Source of the DNA: Cenococcum geophilum 1.58
Taxonomy: Eukaryota; Ascomycota; Dothideomycetes; Gloniales; Gloniaceae
Assembly: GCA_001692895.1 (NCBI GenBank)
Contig: KV748269.1
Location: 248,001 to 312,000, forward strand
Direction of reading: 5' to 3'
Length of the DNA: 64,000 bases
The position numbers and the translations under genes were made by a program. Below, piece after piece: positions 23,076-35,247 of this stretch. Every line of letters begins with the position of its first letter. Position 1 is the first letter of the stretch. Below the pieces are notes generated by a model that worked only from the letters and a program-made list of their open reading frames with translations, searched no databases and was not told where the DNA came from.

Positions 23076-25254
23076 TATTCTTACTATCTACTTTAACTAA
23101 TAGAGGGAGGTTCTAAATCTATTTAGGCAGGGCGTCTAATATAGGGGCAATAGGGTAAAGGACTGATGTATAGAATACGGGGTAGATTTTAACCGTATTA
23201 GGGAGCTTTAATTAGTATATGTAAAAGAAAACGACCTTCTTAACCTTATAAGGGCCAGCGTTTTTCTAATTAAGTTTCTTAGTAGGTTGTTTTATATTTA
23301 GATTTCTTATATCTAGCTAGATAAAGTTACTAGTCCAGTAGGCCAGTGCTAGGGTTTAGTTTTTATTTACTACGACTTTATAGATAGATTAGGCCCATAT
23401 TATTTCATTAGTAAGAAACTATTATAGTTCCTCCATCTTTTCTATGAATTTATTTACTTTTATAACTTATAAGGTATAATAAGCGGGGTAAGGAATATTA
23501 CTAAAGGGTTTAAAACCTATTTATAGATGCTAACTATAGTTAGCTAAAAATAGGGAGACGGTTATAGTTTCTAAGATGGAATTATTTGCAGTAAACTTAG
23601 TAAATATAAGCCAGTTAATCTAGTTATTCTATAAATACAACGTGTATATTTAAATATACTATTCCATTATAGTATTTATATATTTTATTTGGCCGTCCGT
23701 TTCTAGGTAGTATATAGTAGATAGTAGTACTTTAATACAGAGTTAGGTAGTTAGTTTTTTCTAAAATATAGAGATAAACTAGCTGCCTCTATTAGAGATA
23801 ATTGTTTTAGGAAGTCTGTAGAGTTTCTATATATAGTCTAGGAATAATTAGGCGATAGTAGGTATTAACATATTAAGGCAGGCGATTAAGGGGGTGTTCG
23901 GTTGCACCTCCATATTCAATATGGAGGCTCCATATTGTAACCGAAATGGAGCTCAAATCTGAATATGAGGTGGGTGTTCGGTAAATCTGACGACTTTTGA
24001 ATATGAAGCTCCTCCATATCGGTAAGCGCGTCAAATTTGCAAGCTATACTGTATACAGTAGTTGAAATGAGGTTCTTGGCACCATTTCAATATGTAGCTT
24101 CGAGCTCCCATTCCATATTCCATATTAATACGGAGCTCCCACATACGCGCCAAAGTGACGACTTCTCGTGATATGGCGACTCCACACGCCTCGACCGCGA
24201 TACTGCTGTCGCATTTGCAAGCCTTATATAATATTATTATCTTAACCTTCATAAACGCGATAAGCTTGTTTCTAGGGCATTGTAGGCGTTGCGGGCGTCG
24301 CAGGTGTCACTGTAACTCTACTACGGGTCGCACGGGGGGTGGGCGAAGGCGTAGAAAATGTCGATCGCAGAGAGAGCGTTGGCCGAGGAGGAGGCTCCAT
24401 TGCTATACTAAAATAGGGAGTCGCGATAGAGGCCTGGTGGCAGAGAGGGGCTCATTCGAATCGCTCACCAACGTCAATCATGTATTATGCGAAGTTAAAT
24501 ATGGAGCCTTAACCGAACAGTCGACTCAATTACATATTTAAATGGTAGCCGCCACTAATTACAAAACGGGTGACACTAAAAGGCGCACGGATTGACAGAT
24601 TATGAATATGGAGGTAATTTGCAACCGAACACCCCCTAAGTATCTTATTTTAAATAGTTAGTCTATAACTACTATAATATTTATGCAGCCTTTACTTATA
24701 GGGAGGTCATTAATAAAGTTAATTAAGATATTCTTCTATCTTTGGTCTGGAATAGGCAGTAGCTTAAAAAGGCTGTTATACGTCTTATATAAAGCTTTAG
24801 CTTATTAGCAGATATAGTAGCTAGAGACGTACCTTTATATTATATTATATATATTTAGCTAGTAGTACTCCTATTAGAGTAGATCTAAGGTCTTCCCTTA
24901 GCCTAGGTAGCTGGCTACTAGTAGATTATATATATGTTTAAGGAGCTTAAGCTTAAGTTTATTATAGTTAGGTATAACTAGGCGGTTTTAATAGTATAAG
25001 CGGTTTCCGCAAGCTTTGTATTTACTTAAAGAAAACTTTTTAAAGCGTTTAATACCGTCTTATATTAGCTTAAGCGTCTCTTAAATAAACTTGTTATTTA
25101 AATATTCATTAATTATAATCTATTTAATTAATTAATTAGTTATTTTAAGGACGTATACTATAAGGCCTTTAGTAAGAGGGTTAAATAGTTTAGGATAAAG
25201 CAGGGTCTAATTTTAGTAAGAGCGTACTTCTTTTAATGCTAGCGTATTTTATAA
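23076..25254 (-). mobile_element. gypsy-3, part 1 (integrase side), RIP-degraded
   Basis: Minus-strand translation gives degraded gypsy integrase and its C-terminal region, with stops throughout. It is interrupted by MITE-2 (23,890-24,636) and ends where R2 begins. It continues at 27,701, where RNase H is recognisable. Because the minus-strand order is RNase H then integrase, both parts belong to one element. Confidence 0.7.
23890..24636. mobile_element. MITE-2 (747 bp, TSD TAA), low RIP
   Basis: Ends are inverted copies: GGGGGTGTTCGGTTGCA at the left and its complement at the right. Inverted similarity continues (CCTCCATATTCA) after a 5-bp gap. TAA flanks both sides (23,887-23,889 and 24,637-24,639). 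TIR and duplication match MITE-1's, so the two are one superfamily (PIF/Harbinger-like, inference). Its base composition is close to normal. It holds a 128-codon plus-strand frame (24,155-24,541) with an Arg-rich middle that resembles nothing I know and may be chance. Confidence 0.85.
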
Positions 25255-25610
25255 CATCGGGAAAATATTCGCAGGATGAGATTCAAGTAGACTTTGGTTT
25301 TCGCGTTTCGCGTAATTGACATGCAATTCAACCAACTCGACACGCAATTGACCAACTTGACACGTAATTGACCAATTTGACACATCCAAAAGTCAAATAA
25401 CACGCAGTTAACCTATTTAACAACTTTAAAAGCTAACTATATATTTCTTGACACGCAGTTGACCTACTTAATAGCTAACTGTATATTCCTTGACACGCAG
25501 TTAACCTATTTAACAACTTTAAAAGCTAACTGTATATTCCTTGACATGCAATTAAGGTAAAGTTATATACTAATTACGCAAATAAATTTTTACACAGTTT
25601 TATTACTTAG

Positions 25611-26405
25611 AGGCTCTGCATAAGGCTCTACACAAAGCTTTACACGAAGCTCTACACAAAGCTCTATATAAAGCTCTACACGAAGCTCTACACGAAGCTC
25701 TACACGAAGCTCTACACGAAGCTCTACACGAAGCTCTACACGAAGCTCTACACGAAGCTCACACGAAGCTCTACACGAAGCTCTACACGAAGCTCTACAC
25801 GAAGCTCTACACGAAGCTCTACACGAAGCTCTACACGAAGCTCTACACGAAGCTCTACGTACAGAGGCTCTGCACGAGGCTCTGCGCGAGCTCTGCGTAC
25901 GGAGGCTCTGCACGAAGCTCTGCACGAAGCTCTGCACGAAGCTCTGCACGAAGCTCTGCACGAAGCTCTGCGTACGGAGGCTCTGCACGAAGCTCTGCAC
26001 GAAGCTCTGCACGAAGCTCTGCACGAGCTCTGCACGAAGCTCTGCACGAAGCTCTGCACGAAGCTCTGCACGAAGCTCTACGTAGAGCTCTGCACGAGGC
26101 CTGCGCGAGGCTCTGCGCGAGCCGCGTACGGAGGCTCTGCACGAAGCTCTGCACGAGCTCTGCACGAAGCTCTGCACGAAGCTCTGCACGAGGCTCTGCA
26201 CGAGGCTCTGCACGAGGCTCTGCGCGAAGCTCTGCGTACGGAGACTCTACACGAAGCTCTGCACGAGGCTTTGCGCGAAGCTCTACATACGGAGGCTCTA
26301 CACGAAGCTCTACACGAAGCTCTATACGAAGCTCTACGTACAGAGGCTCTGCACAAGGCTCTGCGCGAAGCTCTGCGTACGGAGGCTCTACACGAAGCTC
26401 TGCAT
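25611..26405. repeat. R2 array b: 12-bp tandem repeat, GC-rich form
   Basis: About 66 units near CACGAAGCTCTG, with GAGGCTCTG, CGTACGGAGG and shorter variants. Open frames in several registers on both strands (Arg-Ala-Ser-Cys or Val-Gln-Ser-Phe repeats on the minus strand) are by-products of the 12-bp period. Confidence 0.9.
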
Positions 26406-26519
26406 CGGGTCCCCGCTATATTCCCAATAGCGTCTACACGTGTCTCTGCCTATATAGCCGCCTTATTTTTTACCCTTCCTTCCTTCCTTATATCCTCCCT
26501 ACCTAGGGAGGCACTAGAA

Positions 26520-26965
26520 CGGCAGCCAGCAGAGGACCGTTGCTAGAACTAGATGACTATCGCTAAAACTAGACGACCGTCGCCAGAACCAGACGACCGT
26601 TACCAGAACCAGACGACCGTCGCTAGAGCCAGACGACCGTCGCCAGAACCAGACAACCGTCGTCAGAGCCAGACGACTATCGCCAGAGCCAGACAACTGT
26701 CGCTAGAACTAGACGACCGTCGCCAGAACTAGATGACCGTTACTAGAACCAGACGACCGTCGCCGTCGCCAGACGACCGTCTCCAGAGTCAGACGACTGT
26801 CGCCAAAACCAGATAACCGTCGCCAGAGCCAGACGACCGTCGCCAGAACTAGACCACCGTTGCTAGAACCAGACCACCGTCGCCAGAGCTAGACGACCGT
26901 CGCCAGAGCTAGACGACCGTTACTAGAACCAGACGACCGTCGCAAGAGCCAGACAACAACGACTA
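26520..26965. repeat. R2 array c: 20-bp tandem repeat
   Basis: About 22 units near CGCCAGAACCAGACGACCGT. Fewer units than in R1. Confidence 0.9.
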
Positions 26966-27004
26966 GCCAGCGAACGCTATAAACGATTCAATTGATCGAT
27001 TAAA

Positions 27005-27360
27005 TTAAGGTACCACAAACAGGTAGGCATAAGTAAGGAGATACTAATAGGTAAGTAGATGCAGATAGGTAGGCAGATACTAACGGGTAGGCAGATATAG
27101 ATAGGTAGGCAGATACTAATAGGTAGGCAGATATAAACAGGTAGGTAGATATAAATAGGTAGGCAATATAGATAGGTAGGCAATACAAACAGGTAGGCAA
27201 TGTAGATAGATAGGTAATGTAGATAGGTAGGCAATATAGACAGGTAGGCAATGTAAATAGGTAGGCAATGCAGATAGGTAGGTAATGTAGATAGGTAGGT
27301 AATATAGATAGGTAGATAATATAGATAGGTAGGCGATGCAGGCAGGTTAGTAAGTCAATA
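27005..27360. repeat. R2 array d: 16-18-bp tandem repeat
   Basis: Units near ATAGGTAGGCAATGTAG with ATAGGTAGGCAGATAT variants. Followed by the conserved unique 3' segment ending at 27,700. Confidence 0.88.
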
Positions 27361-27700
27361 GGTAGATAGGTAGAAGAGAACCATCGCTATATTATATTAA
27401 ATTATCTAAAATAATATTTATTTTACTAGTCTTATAAATAGCTTTAAAGTAGCTTTTATTTATTTAAAATATACTATTAGTATAAAAGAGGTAAATATAA
27501 TTATAGTTACTAAATGCGTAGATTACTGGTAGGTTGCGCGCAGGTTGCGCGCAAATTGCTCGCAGGCTACGCATAGGCTGCGTGTTAAAAAAACATAATA
27601 TAGGCTAGTCGGTCAAGTTGCTAAATGCCCTTAACTGCGCGCCAATTGCGTCAACTACTAACTATTAAGGCCATTGGTAGGGTACTATATTTTACCAATA

Positions 27701-28080
27701 AAGTATTAGGTTAGGGTGTTAGGCTTTTAACTTTAGACGCCTAGGTAATATATAATTAAGAATTAAAAGTAAGATAGGTATTCTAACTAGTAGGCCTAGT
27801 AATGGCTTAGCTATTTTATAGTTATAAAGTACTATAAATTCTTATAGTTGCTAAGGACCTTAATTAGAAATCCGGCGCCTTCTAGTTTAAATTACTATTG
27901 TTTAAAATATCTAATAATAGCCAGCAATTCTTTATCGTAGATCTTATAGTTATATTTAGCTAGGCTTAGTTATTTTAAGAAGTATACTATAGGGTATAAT
28001 ACTTATAGGAAGATGGGTAGGCAGAATATAGTAGAATGCGATAGGGTAGCAGAATACGGCAGAATGTAGTAGGGTAGCGG
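27701..28080 (-). mobile_element. gypsy-3, part 2 (RNase H side)
   Basis: Minus strand near 27,880-27,990 reads like gypsy RNase H (YDKELLAIIRYFK). Truncated at about 28,010-28,080, where short TGGCAGAATATAGTAGAATG-like repeats precede a copia LTR. Confidence 0.7.
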
Positions 28081-28294
28081 TGTAGAATTCTACCAGCCCT
28101 ATCGTTAAACGGACTAATTAGGATTTTCCATGCCGGGTATAGAAAATCGCTATTAGCTTGACTGAGGGCGGTAATTAGAACTAATATCTTTATAATAAAA
28201 ATAGGGAGGCGTATAAATAGAACCTTAAGAATCTAACTATATACCGCACTGCACGTATATTACGTTTATTGTACTATATTAAAGTATACTAACA
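28081..28294 (+). repeat. copia C 5' LTR (about 214 bp)
   Basis: Starts TGTAGAATTC and ends ACTAACA. It is followed directly by CTAATTAGTAAGCGCG, the element found after the 5' LTR of copias A and B, so this one is sense on the plus strand. Contains a decayed copy of the GATTTTCCAT palindrome (28,121-28,149). No partner LTR was found. Confidence 0.65.
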
Positions 28295-28764
28295 CTAATT
28301 AGTAAGCGCGTATAGATTAGGAAACACGTAGATAGCTTAAAAGATAGTTATACTTATCTACCTTTTATATTAGCCTATTTTAGTTAAAGAAAAGAAGAGA
28401 AACTACCTAAAAGTACTTATCTGGTATCTACAACAACTATTAAATATCTCGTTCTATAGAAAAAAGCGTGAAGTAAAAGACCCAACTCCGTTTAATAGTA
28501 AGGGATCACTAATTAAAAAGTAAGAAAAATTCGAAATATAGGAAATAGTACGAGATAGTATAAAACAGTATATAATAGGTTAGTGCCGTAATACTACCTA
28601 TACGGCTATAACTAACAATTAATAATGCACGTAGTAGTGTTCTACCCTAGATATACTACTAGCTAAGTAGAAATATATCTCTATACTAAAACGTCCTTAT
28701 ATAGAGAGCTCCTAATTAAACCTAAGGCTGCTAAGGTGGTTATAAACTAGTTTATATAGATAAA
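28295..28764 (+). mobile_element. copia C internal remnant
   Basis: AT-rich sequence following the primer-site motif. It shows no readable protein block, is interrupted by R3 at 28,765, and may continue at 37,032. The assignment rests on the LTR and primer-site motif only. Confidence 0.45.
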
Positions 28765-28784
28765 TATCGGGAAAATATTTATAG
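28765..28784. mobile_element. R3, left 20 bp (terminus)
   Basis: TATCGGGAAAATATTTATAG is the left terminus of the R family. It is separated from the rest of R3 (34,763-37,031) by copia B. Rejoining at the TATAG duplication restores the R1/R2 order, with GATAAGATTTAAG continuing. Confidence 0.85.
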
Positions 28785-29030
28785 TGTTGGTATGACTTTT
28801 ATAACGTGCAGAATATATATATTACAATGATATATACTATGCGGTGTTGTAGATAAATGATTGATTCTCTAAGATCTACAAGTCGTGAGAGGTAAGGCTC
28901 GTTACGTGTTTTCCTGTGACCTCTATTAACCAATTACGATTTTCCATACCCGGTATAGAAAATCGCCATTAGCTTGCTTACTACTAGCGCCTTAGCCGCC
29001 CTTATAATGTGTCTAATACTTCTAGCTATA
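28785..29030 (-). repeat. copia B 3' LTR (246 bp)
   Basis: Starts TGTTGGTATGAC and ends TCTAGCTATA. Same length as 34,517-34,762. Contains the palindrome at 28,937-28,965. Confidence 0.9.
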
Positions 29031-32000
29031 CTGGGAATACTTTAGAAAACGTGAAGATCCGGTATCCTATAACTGTGTAATCTAAAAATCCATATACGCA
29101 CTTCTTCTTCCTTCCTTACTATTATAGCATAGGTCGTAATAGTACTAGGTAGTGTTATAGGTACAGGTAGATTGCCATAGGTTGCCGCAGATTGCCGTAG
29201 ATTGCGGTCACGTGATATAGAGATTGTATATACCCTCTTTGCCATATTTACACGTCGATTAACTAGATCGCTAACATTATGCGTTTTACCTATTCCACTG
29301 TCTTTAACTTAATTCGGTTTGTGTCAATAAGTCATTTAAGGGCTAATAATGGTTTGCTTTTAGTTATAGCGTTTATAGGGTTGCTGTCTCCGTTAATCCA
29401 TTTAACTTCCGCTATTTCGCGTCTTTTATATAACTGGCGTAGGCACATAACATTAATCATAAGTCTCTTCTCTTATGTAGTTCCTAGTTTAACAAGGCAT
29501 TTATAAATTAACTTAGAATTAGTGTAAAGAATAAGCGGGAGGCTAATGTTAAGTTGCAATTTGACTATAGCTTTGATTGCAGCGCCGATGTTAAAACTAT
29601 AGGCCATAGCATATAATTCGGAGGCTAGTACACTTTTAGCAATTCTCTTGTATTTAACTAAGGACCAGTAGACAATATTCGCCTTATTTAATAAGTCTGC
29701 TAGTACTAGGATATATTTAATCTATAATAAGAGGTCCTTATTATTTGCGAATGAGGAATTAGTAAATACAAGTAGTTAAAGTGTCTTTATATTAAGCTTA
29801 ACAAAGCTTAAGCCTCTTATTGGGTTCTCAATTTGCCACTGAATTCTCTTATTAAGTAGTTTTGCGTCTTTCTTGTTAGGGTTAATTACCTAGGCAGCGT
29901 AGTATAAATTAAAAGAAGCTTTAGGCTGGTATATAGACGCAATATAAGCTCCTTTTACTTGTTAGGCGATATATTGGTCCTTGGGTGTAAGTGCTATACA
30001 AATAGTGCCTTTAGAACTGGTTATTATAGTAGCTTCCTTAATATTAATAAGGGTTAAGTTCTGGCATTGGTGCTCTTATATAAGCGTAATTATATAATCC
30101 TATTATTAGACAATGCCTCTGTTAAACTTAATTAGGTATTCCAGTATAAGTTACTCGCGTTCTTTAGTTAGGAACTTAGCTTTCTTAATCTTCTCCTGTT
30201 TTAAAGCTGTAAAAACGAAGTTAGCTAGTAGAAGGGTGTTATTAGTCTATAAACTAACTATTCCGAAACTTATAGGGTTATTAAGGTAAAGTAGGCAGGG
30301 GTTATAAGTGGATTAGCTCATGTTTAGTTCTTTAATATAGTGGTTATAGTAAGTCTTAAACTAATAATTGCCTACCTTAGGAATGCCGTATAAAGGTCTA
30401 ACGACTTTTAAAATTGTACCTTATAAGACTTTAAGTGCTATACTAAGTTTAAGAGGTGCTTTGATATAAAAGTCTTAGTTTAGTTTCGTAGTTAATTGTA
30501 TATAGGCCTATAAAATATCTCGTAAGTAGAGATATATACTATCGTTCTAAGTTATAGCTATAATATAAAGAATAAGGCGTTGGCTGACTTGTTAAATTAT
30601 AGGTGATTAGGTTAGTACGAGGTCTTTCTCTAGGTCGTTATAGGCCTGTATAACTAGTCTTGACTTCTTAAAGGCTTTATTAGTGCCAGGGTTTTTAATC
30701 TCGTTAATAAATCTAGAGTTAAATACTCTATTGCCTTATAGTATATCCTTAGGGTTAACTAGTTCAAAAACTCCTTTCTTAAGCAATCCCTTAATCTCCT
30801 TCTAGCGTAATACTATAAACTGATTAGGATTTATAAGTTGATTATTATCCTCATCCTATAGATAAATTAAGATATTCGCGGTATTTGCTTTAATAGGGTA
30901 CTTATGTGGTCTACCTCTTCCGCGTTTAACGGGTTAAGGTCTAGGCTCGGTTTAAGGTTAAGGTAGTTTAATATTATTATCTTCTAGTTGCGTATCTTTT
31001 ATAATTTCGGGGTCTACTATATATAGTTTTATAACTGTGCTGCGGAAGTTAGTAGGTCTATAGGGAAGTTATATAGTATAGGTCTTATTTTTAATGCTAA
31101 GTAGGTTATACGGACCAGGCTAGTAGCTAGGTTGGCCTGTGGGTCCTTCTCTCTATACTAATATAGGTGAGTTAAGTAGTAGGTTATAAATCGCGGTTAT
31201 CTTAGGTCTGTTACGTATATTAAAGGCATCTGCTACTTAGCGCTTAGCTTTAAGCTTCTTAACTTCTTCTATAGCCTTTTTAAAAGCTACTACTTGTTTT
31301 ATAACTATAGAATTGGGTGCGTCGGATTCCACTATATATAGGTAAGCTCCAAATACTAATAAGGTAGGTATGAGACCATTAGGGCCTATAGAGTCGTTAA
31401 TTGCTTTAAAAGCCATTTATAAAGCTATATCTTTATTAATGTTTAGTAGTTCTATAATAATAATATAGTATATATAACGGAGGGGGCTATAGTAACATTC
31501 TACCATTCTAACTAAATTATGGGCTTTAATAGGTACGCCTTTTGTAACTGTTCCGAGTATTATAGCGTATTGTTTAAATTCTTTACTTATAAAGTTCTTA
31601 CCTATATTATGTGTAATAATATTAGGGGGTCCTAGGTATATATCGATCCAGTATATTCGTAGTATATCCTATATATACTTGGCGCTAATACTTTATAGCT
31701 ATCTACTGGCTTAAAATCGTGTTCCTTTATTAACAATATATAGTAGAGGTGTGCCATTAATATATATAATATTAACCACGATTAAGTAGTTAAAATCAAT
31801 ATTATTATATAAGGTAAATCTAAATCTACCAGGCGACTTTCTATGTTTTTAATAATAGTGGTAGTAACGTATAAGATGGTCTAAAGTCTTACTATTAATA
31901 TCATGCCCTAAGTATTTAAGTATTTGTGTAAGACGCTTAACTAAAGGGTAGCCAAAGCGACGATATAGTCGTCTTAATTTAATATTAGTTAAGTAGTAGG

Positions 32001-34516
32001 GGTTTTAATTAAATAATATAGTTAAGTAGTTGCACAGGGATGTGTTTTAAAGGAGGAATAGATAGCTAAAGCAATATATAACTGGTACTTCGCTCTAAGG
32101 GGTAATTAGTATATTTTTTAGGTTGTTAAAGTATACTTATAGTTGATTTATATCTGCTAAGTAGAGCAAAAATAGGGTGTCGACTTTAATAATATAAAAC
32201 TCGATTATGCTAATTAGGGTAGTTACTTTAGTTAATCCAATTAATAAGGTTAATTTAATGCCGAATTGTATATTAACCATGCCTTATGTGGTGGTATTAA
32301 GTTGTACACCGGTATTAAGTCTTTGGAATGCTAGGAATTGGCCATATCCTACTATAGATTGTTTAGATGCTTCTATGTTAATTATTATACCTATAAAGTA
32401 GTCTATAGTATAGCGGGACGTAAATATGGTTATATTGTAGGTAAAGGGGTCCTAGTTAGTTATAAGAGGTATTATATTATTTATAGTTGTGACCAAATAG
32501 CTAAAGGCTTTATTAGCTAGGGTAGCAGCTATAGAAGTTGCTTTATGCTGTTCTACTTGGCCGAAAGAGGTATAGAAGTGGTCAATATCTAGTTAAAAGT
32601 TCTTGCCGGTTGCCTTATAATTTATATTAATAGTTAGTACTTAGAAAGCTTCCTTAAGCTCTTCTTCTAAGTTAATATCGTTATCCTTGTAGTCTATAAT
32701 ATATTAATTAAGTTGTTTATTAAATCGGTTATCGAATTTATTAAACTTATCTCTGTTAGCGGTTCTAAACTTAACTTTAGACTTTTCTCGTTCTTCTTAG
32801 GTATAGTTCTATAATTAGCAGCCTTCCTTATTACATATAAAGCAACGTAGTTTATAATATAGAGAGAAATAAGGGCGGGTGTGGTCGCGGTTATGGATTC
32901 GGTTGTAAGTTCGGTTTTAATATTAGTTATAGTTTCGATACTAATTGTGGCTATTCTCCCTTCTAAAGTACTGACGATTTATATAGTAAGCTTAAGTTTA
33001 AGCTTGCTCTAGGTTCTGTTTTTTATAAGCCGTAATTAAGGACTATAGTTTGTTAATAAGGGGGCCTAGTTCTTAAGGTGGGTTTAATATAGCGAATTGG
33101 TATATATAAATTCCCTGGCAAGACGTAATAAGTTTATTGGTCAGGAATAGTGTTGTTTATAGTTCTGGGGTAAGGCTATACTGTAGTTAGGAGAGTATAT
33201 TAATTAATATTTAGAGGTAATTACTAGTTGATTTGTCTGTATTCTTATTTATTATCGTCCTTAATAAGATTGCATTTTATTTACTAAGGTTCTTGCGTTC
33301 TAAGCTAGGGCCTTTAAAGAAATTGCGAAGGTGCCTATAAGCGTCTTTAAATAAGAGATTACTAAGTCTACTATTAAAGTATTAGTTTAAGGCTAGACCT
33401 ATTAACATAATTAGTAAAGCTTTATTATAAGCCTTTTGTGGAATATTAGATCGGCTATAGATGTTATAAAAGATAGTAAGTTTATAATTAAAGCTGCTAT
33501 TTATGCTATTATATTTAAGTTCCTCTATATACATCTTTACTATATTAGAAATCTCTTTGCCCTATCCTAGTATAGTTAGCATCTATAGGAGGGGAGCGGT
33601 TTAGGGTCGTGGGGTTATATACGGTAAAGGTCCTACTAGTGTTCCTTTAGATAGTGGTAGGGTTATAGTCTAGACACTTAATGGTTGTTATAGTTGAAAT
33701 AGGGTTATATAAACTGTTGGGTCTTATAATACTTTATAGTTAAAACCGCGCTTAAGTGTATTGTTTATTTTATTTAACTAAAACCCGTTTCTATCTAGCT
33801 TATTATACACCTTATTTAAGTTCTCTTAAGTCTAGGAATATTAACGTTCTTTCTAGGTTAATTTAAATAAGAGTTGCGTATATATTGTGCGTTTCTCCTT
33901 TATACGTACATATACTCCTCTATATTGTAGGAAGGTATATATACTTTAAAGGTGCTATGTATTTACTTTTAAAAATATATTAACACTAAATATTTTAAAA
34001 TCGTCTTAAAAGGAAGACTAAAGTCTATTATCTATTAGCTTATACTTGTTGTATTCCCATAACTTAAATAATATAAAGTCTATAAGGTCTTTATTAGTTG
34101 CTATTTATATATTAATCTCGTTTTTCTATTATTCTGCTTCTACTTTCTAGTCCGTAGGTATAGCTATTTTAGAAGGGATAAGGACGCGTAGAATGGTTTA
34201 GGGGACGGTTTAAGTGGTCGTTCGAGGGACAGTTTAAGTAGTAGTTGGGGTAGTCGCGTTCTTGGTGTGGTTGCGTTCTTAATGTGGTCGCGTTAACTAC
34301 TAGTATAGTAGTCTGTCTCTGGTTAAGGTAGAGCGTTAGACGTCTTCTAAATCTAGGGTAGATTTAAGGTATTTCTGGGTAAGGTAGAGCGTTAGACGTC
34401 TTCTAAATCTAGAGTACTTTAATTCTCTTTAACTGAAATAGGGCCTTTATAAGGTGGAGTGTAAACATCTTCTAAGCAAGTGCGTATTTCCTAATCTGTG
34501 CGCGCTTACTAATTAG

Positions 34517-34762
34517 TATTAGTATGACTTTTATAACGTGCAGAATATATATATTATAATAATATGTACTATACGGTGTTGTAGATGGATAATTGATTCT
34601 TTAAGATCTACGAGTCGCGAGAGGTAAGGCTCGTCACGTGTTCTCCTGTAACCTCTGTCAACCAATCACAATTTTCTATACCCGGTATGGAAAATCGCCA
34701 TTGGCTCGCTTACCACTAGCGCCTTGGCCGCCCTTACGATGTGTTTAACACTTCTAGCTATA
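34517..34762 (-). repeat. copia B 5' LTR (246 bp)
   Basis: Starts TATTAGTATGAC (RIP form of TGTTGG) and ends TCTAGCTATA, then TATAG. The palindrome is at 34,669-34,697. To its left is CGCGCTTACTAATTAG, the shared primer-site-like motif on the minus strand. Confidence 0.9.
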
Positions 34763-35247
34763 TATAGGATAAGATTTAAGTAGACTTTGATTTTCGCGTT
34801 TCGCGTAATTAATATGTAATTTAACTAACTTGATACGCAATTGACTAACTTAATACGCATTTAACTAACTTAATACGTAATTTAACTAACTTAACACGTA
34901 ATTGACTAACTTAACACGCAATTCGACTAACTTAATACGTAATTAACCAACTTAATACACAATTCGACTAACTTAATACGCAATTAACTAACTTAATATA
35001 TAATTCGACCAACTTAATACGCAATTAACTAACTTAACACGCAATTTAACTAACTTAACACGCAATTAATATATAATTAACTAACTTAATATATTTAAAA
35101 GTTAAATAATACACAGTTAACCTACTTAGTAACTTTAAAAGGTAACTATATATTTCTTAATATGCAATTAAGGTAAAGTTATATGCTATATATTTAACTA
35201 TTATATATTATCTAATATAATCTTATACAATCTTATATAGTCTTATT

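Larger units (their letters stand above)
25255..27700. mobile_element. R2: second copy of the minisatellite TIR element, least mutated
   Basis: Starts CATCGGGAAAATATTCGC and ends TATTTTACCAATA, a mutated form of the right terminus. Order of parts as in R1: 20-bp array (about 25,314-25,560, short), 12-bp array, unique segment with TCCCTACCTAGGGAGG, 20-bp array, 16-18-bp array, unique 3' part. Arrays b and c are much more GC-rich than in R1 and R3, so this copy suffered less RIP. Inserted in gypsy-3. Length 2,446 bp. Confidence 0.85.
28785..34762 (-). mobile_element. copia B: complete Ty1/Copia LTR retrotransposon inserted in R3
   Basis: 246-bp LTRs and a perfect TATAG duplication (28,780-28,784 and 34,763-34,767). 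Sense on the minus strand. The RNase H end near 29,330-29,400 reads like AEVKWINGDSNPINAITKSK. The RT catalytic block near 30,250 decodes as decayed QTDD (TNN). The gag side is at about 33,700-34,480. It belongs to the same clade as copia A but has different LTRs. Some 60-75-codon frames survive but none is a gene. Confidence 0.9.

Noticed and set aside
24155-24541. 128-codon frame in MITE-2 as a transposase
   Set aside because: Arg/Gly/Cys-rich with no DDE or HTH pattern; far too short for a Harbinger transposase.
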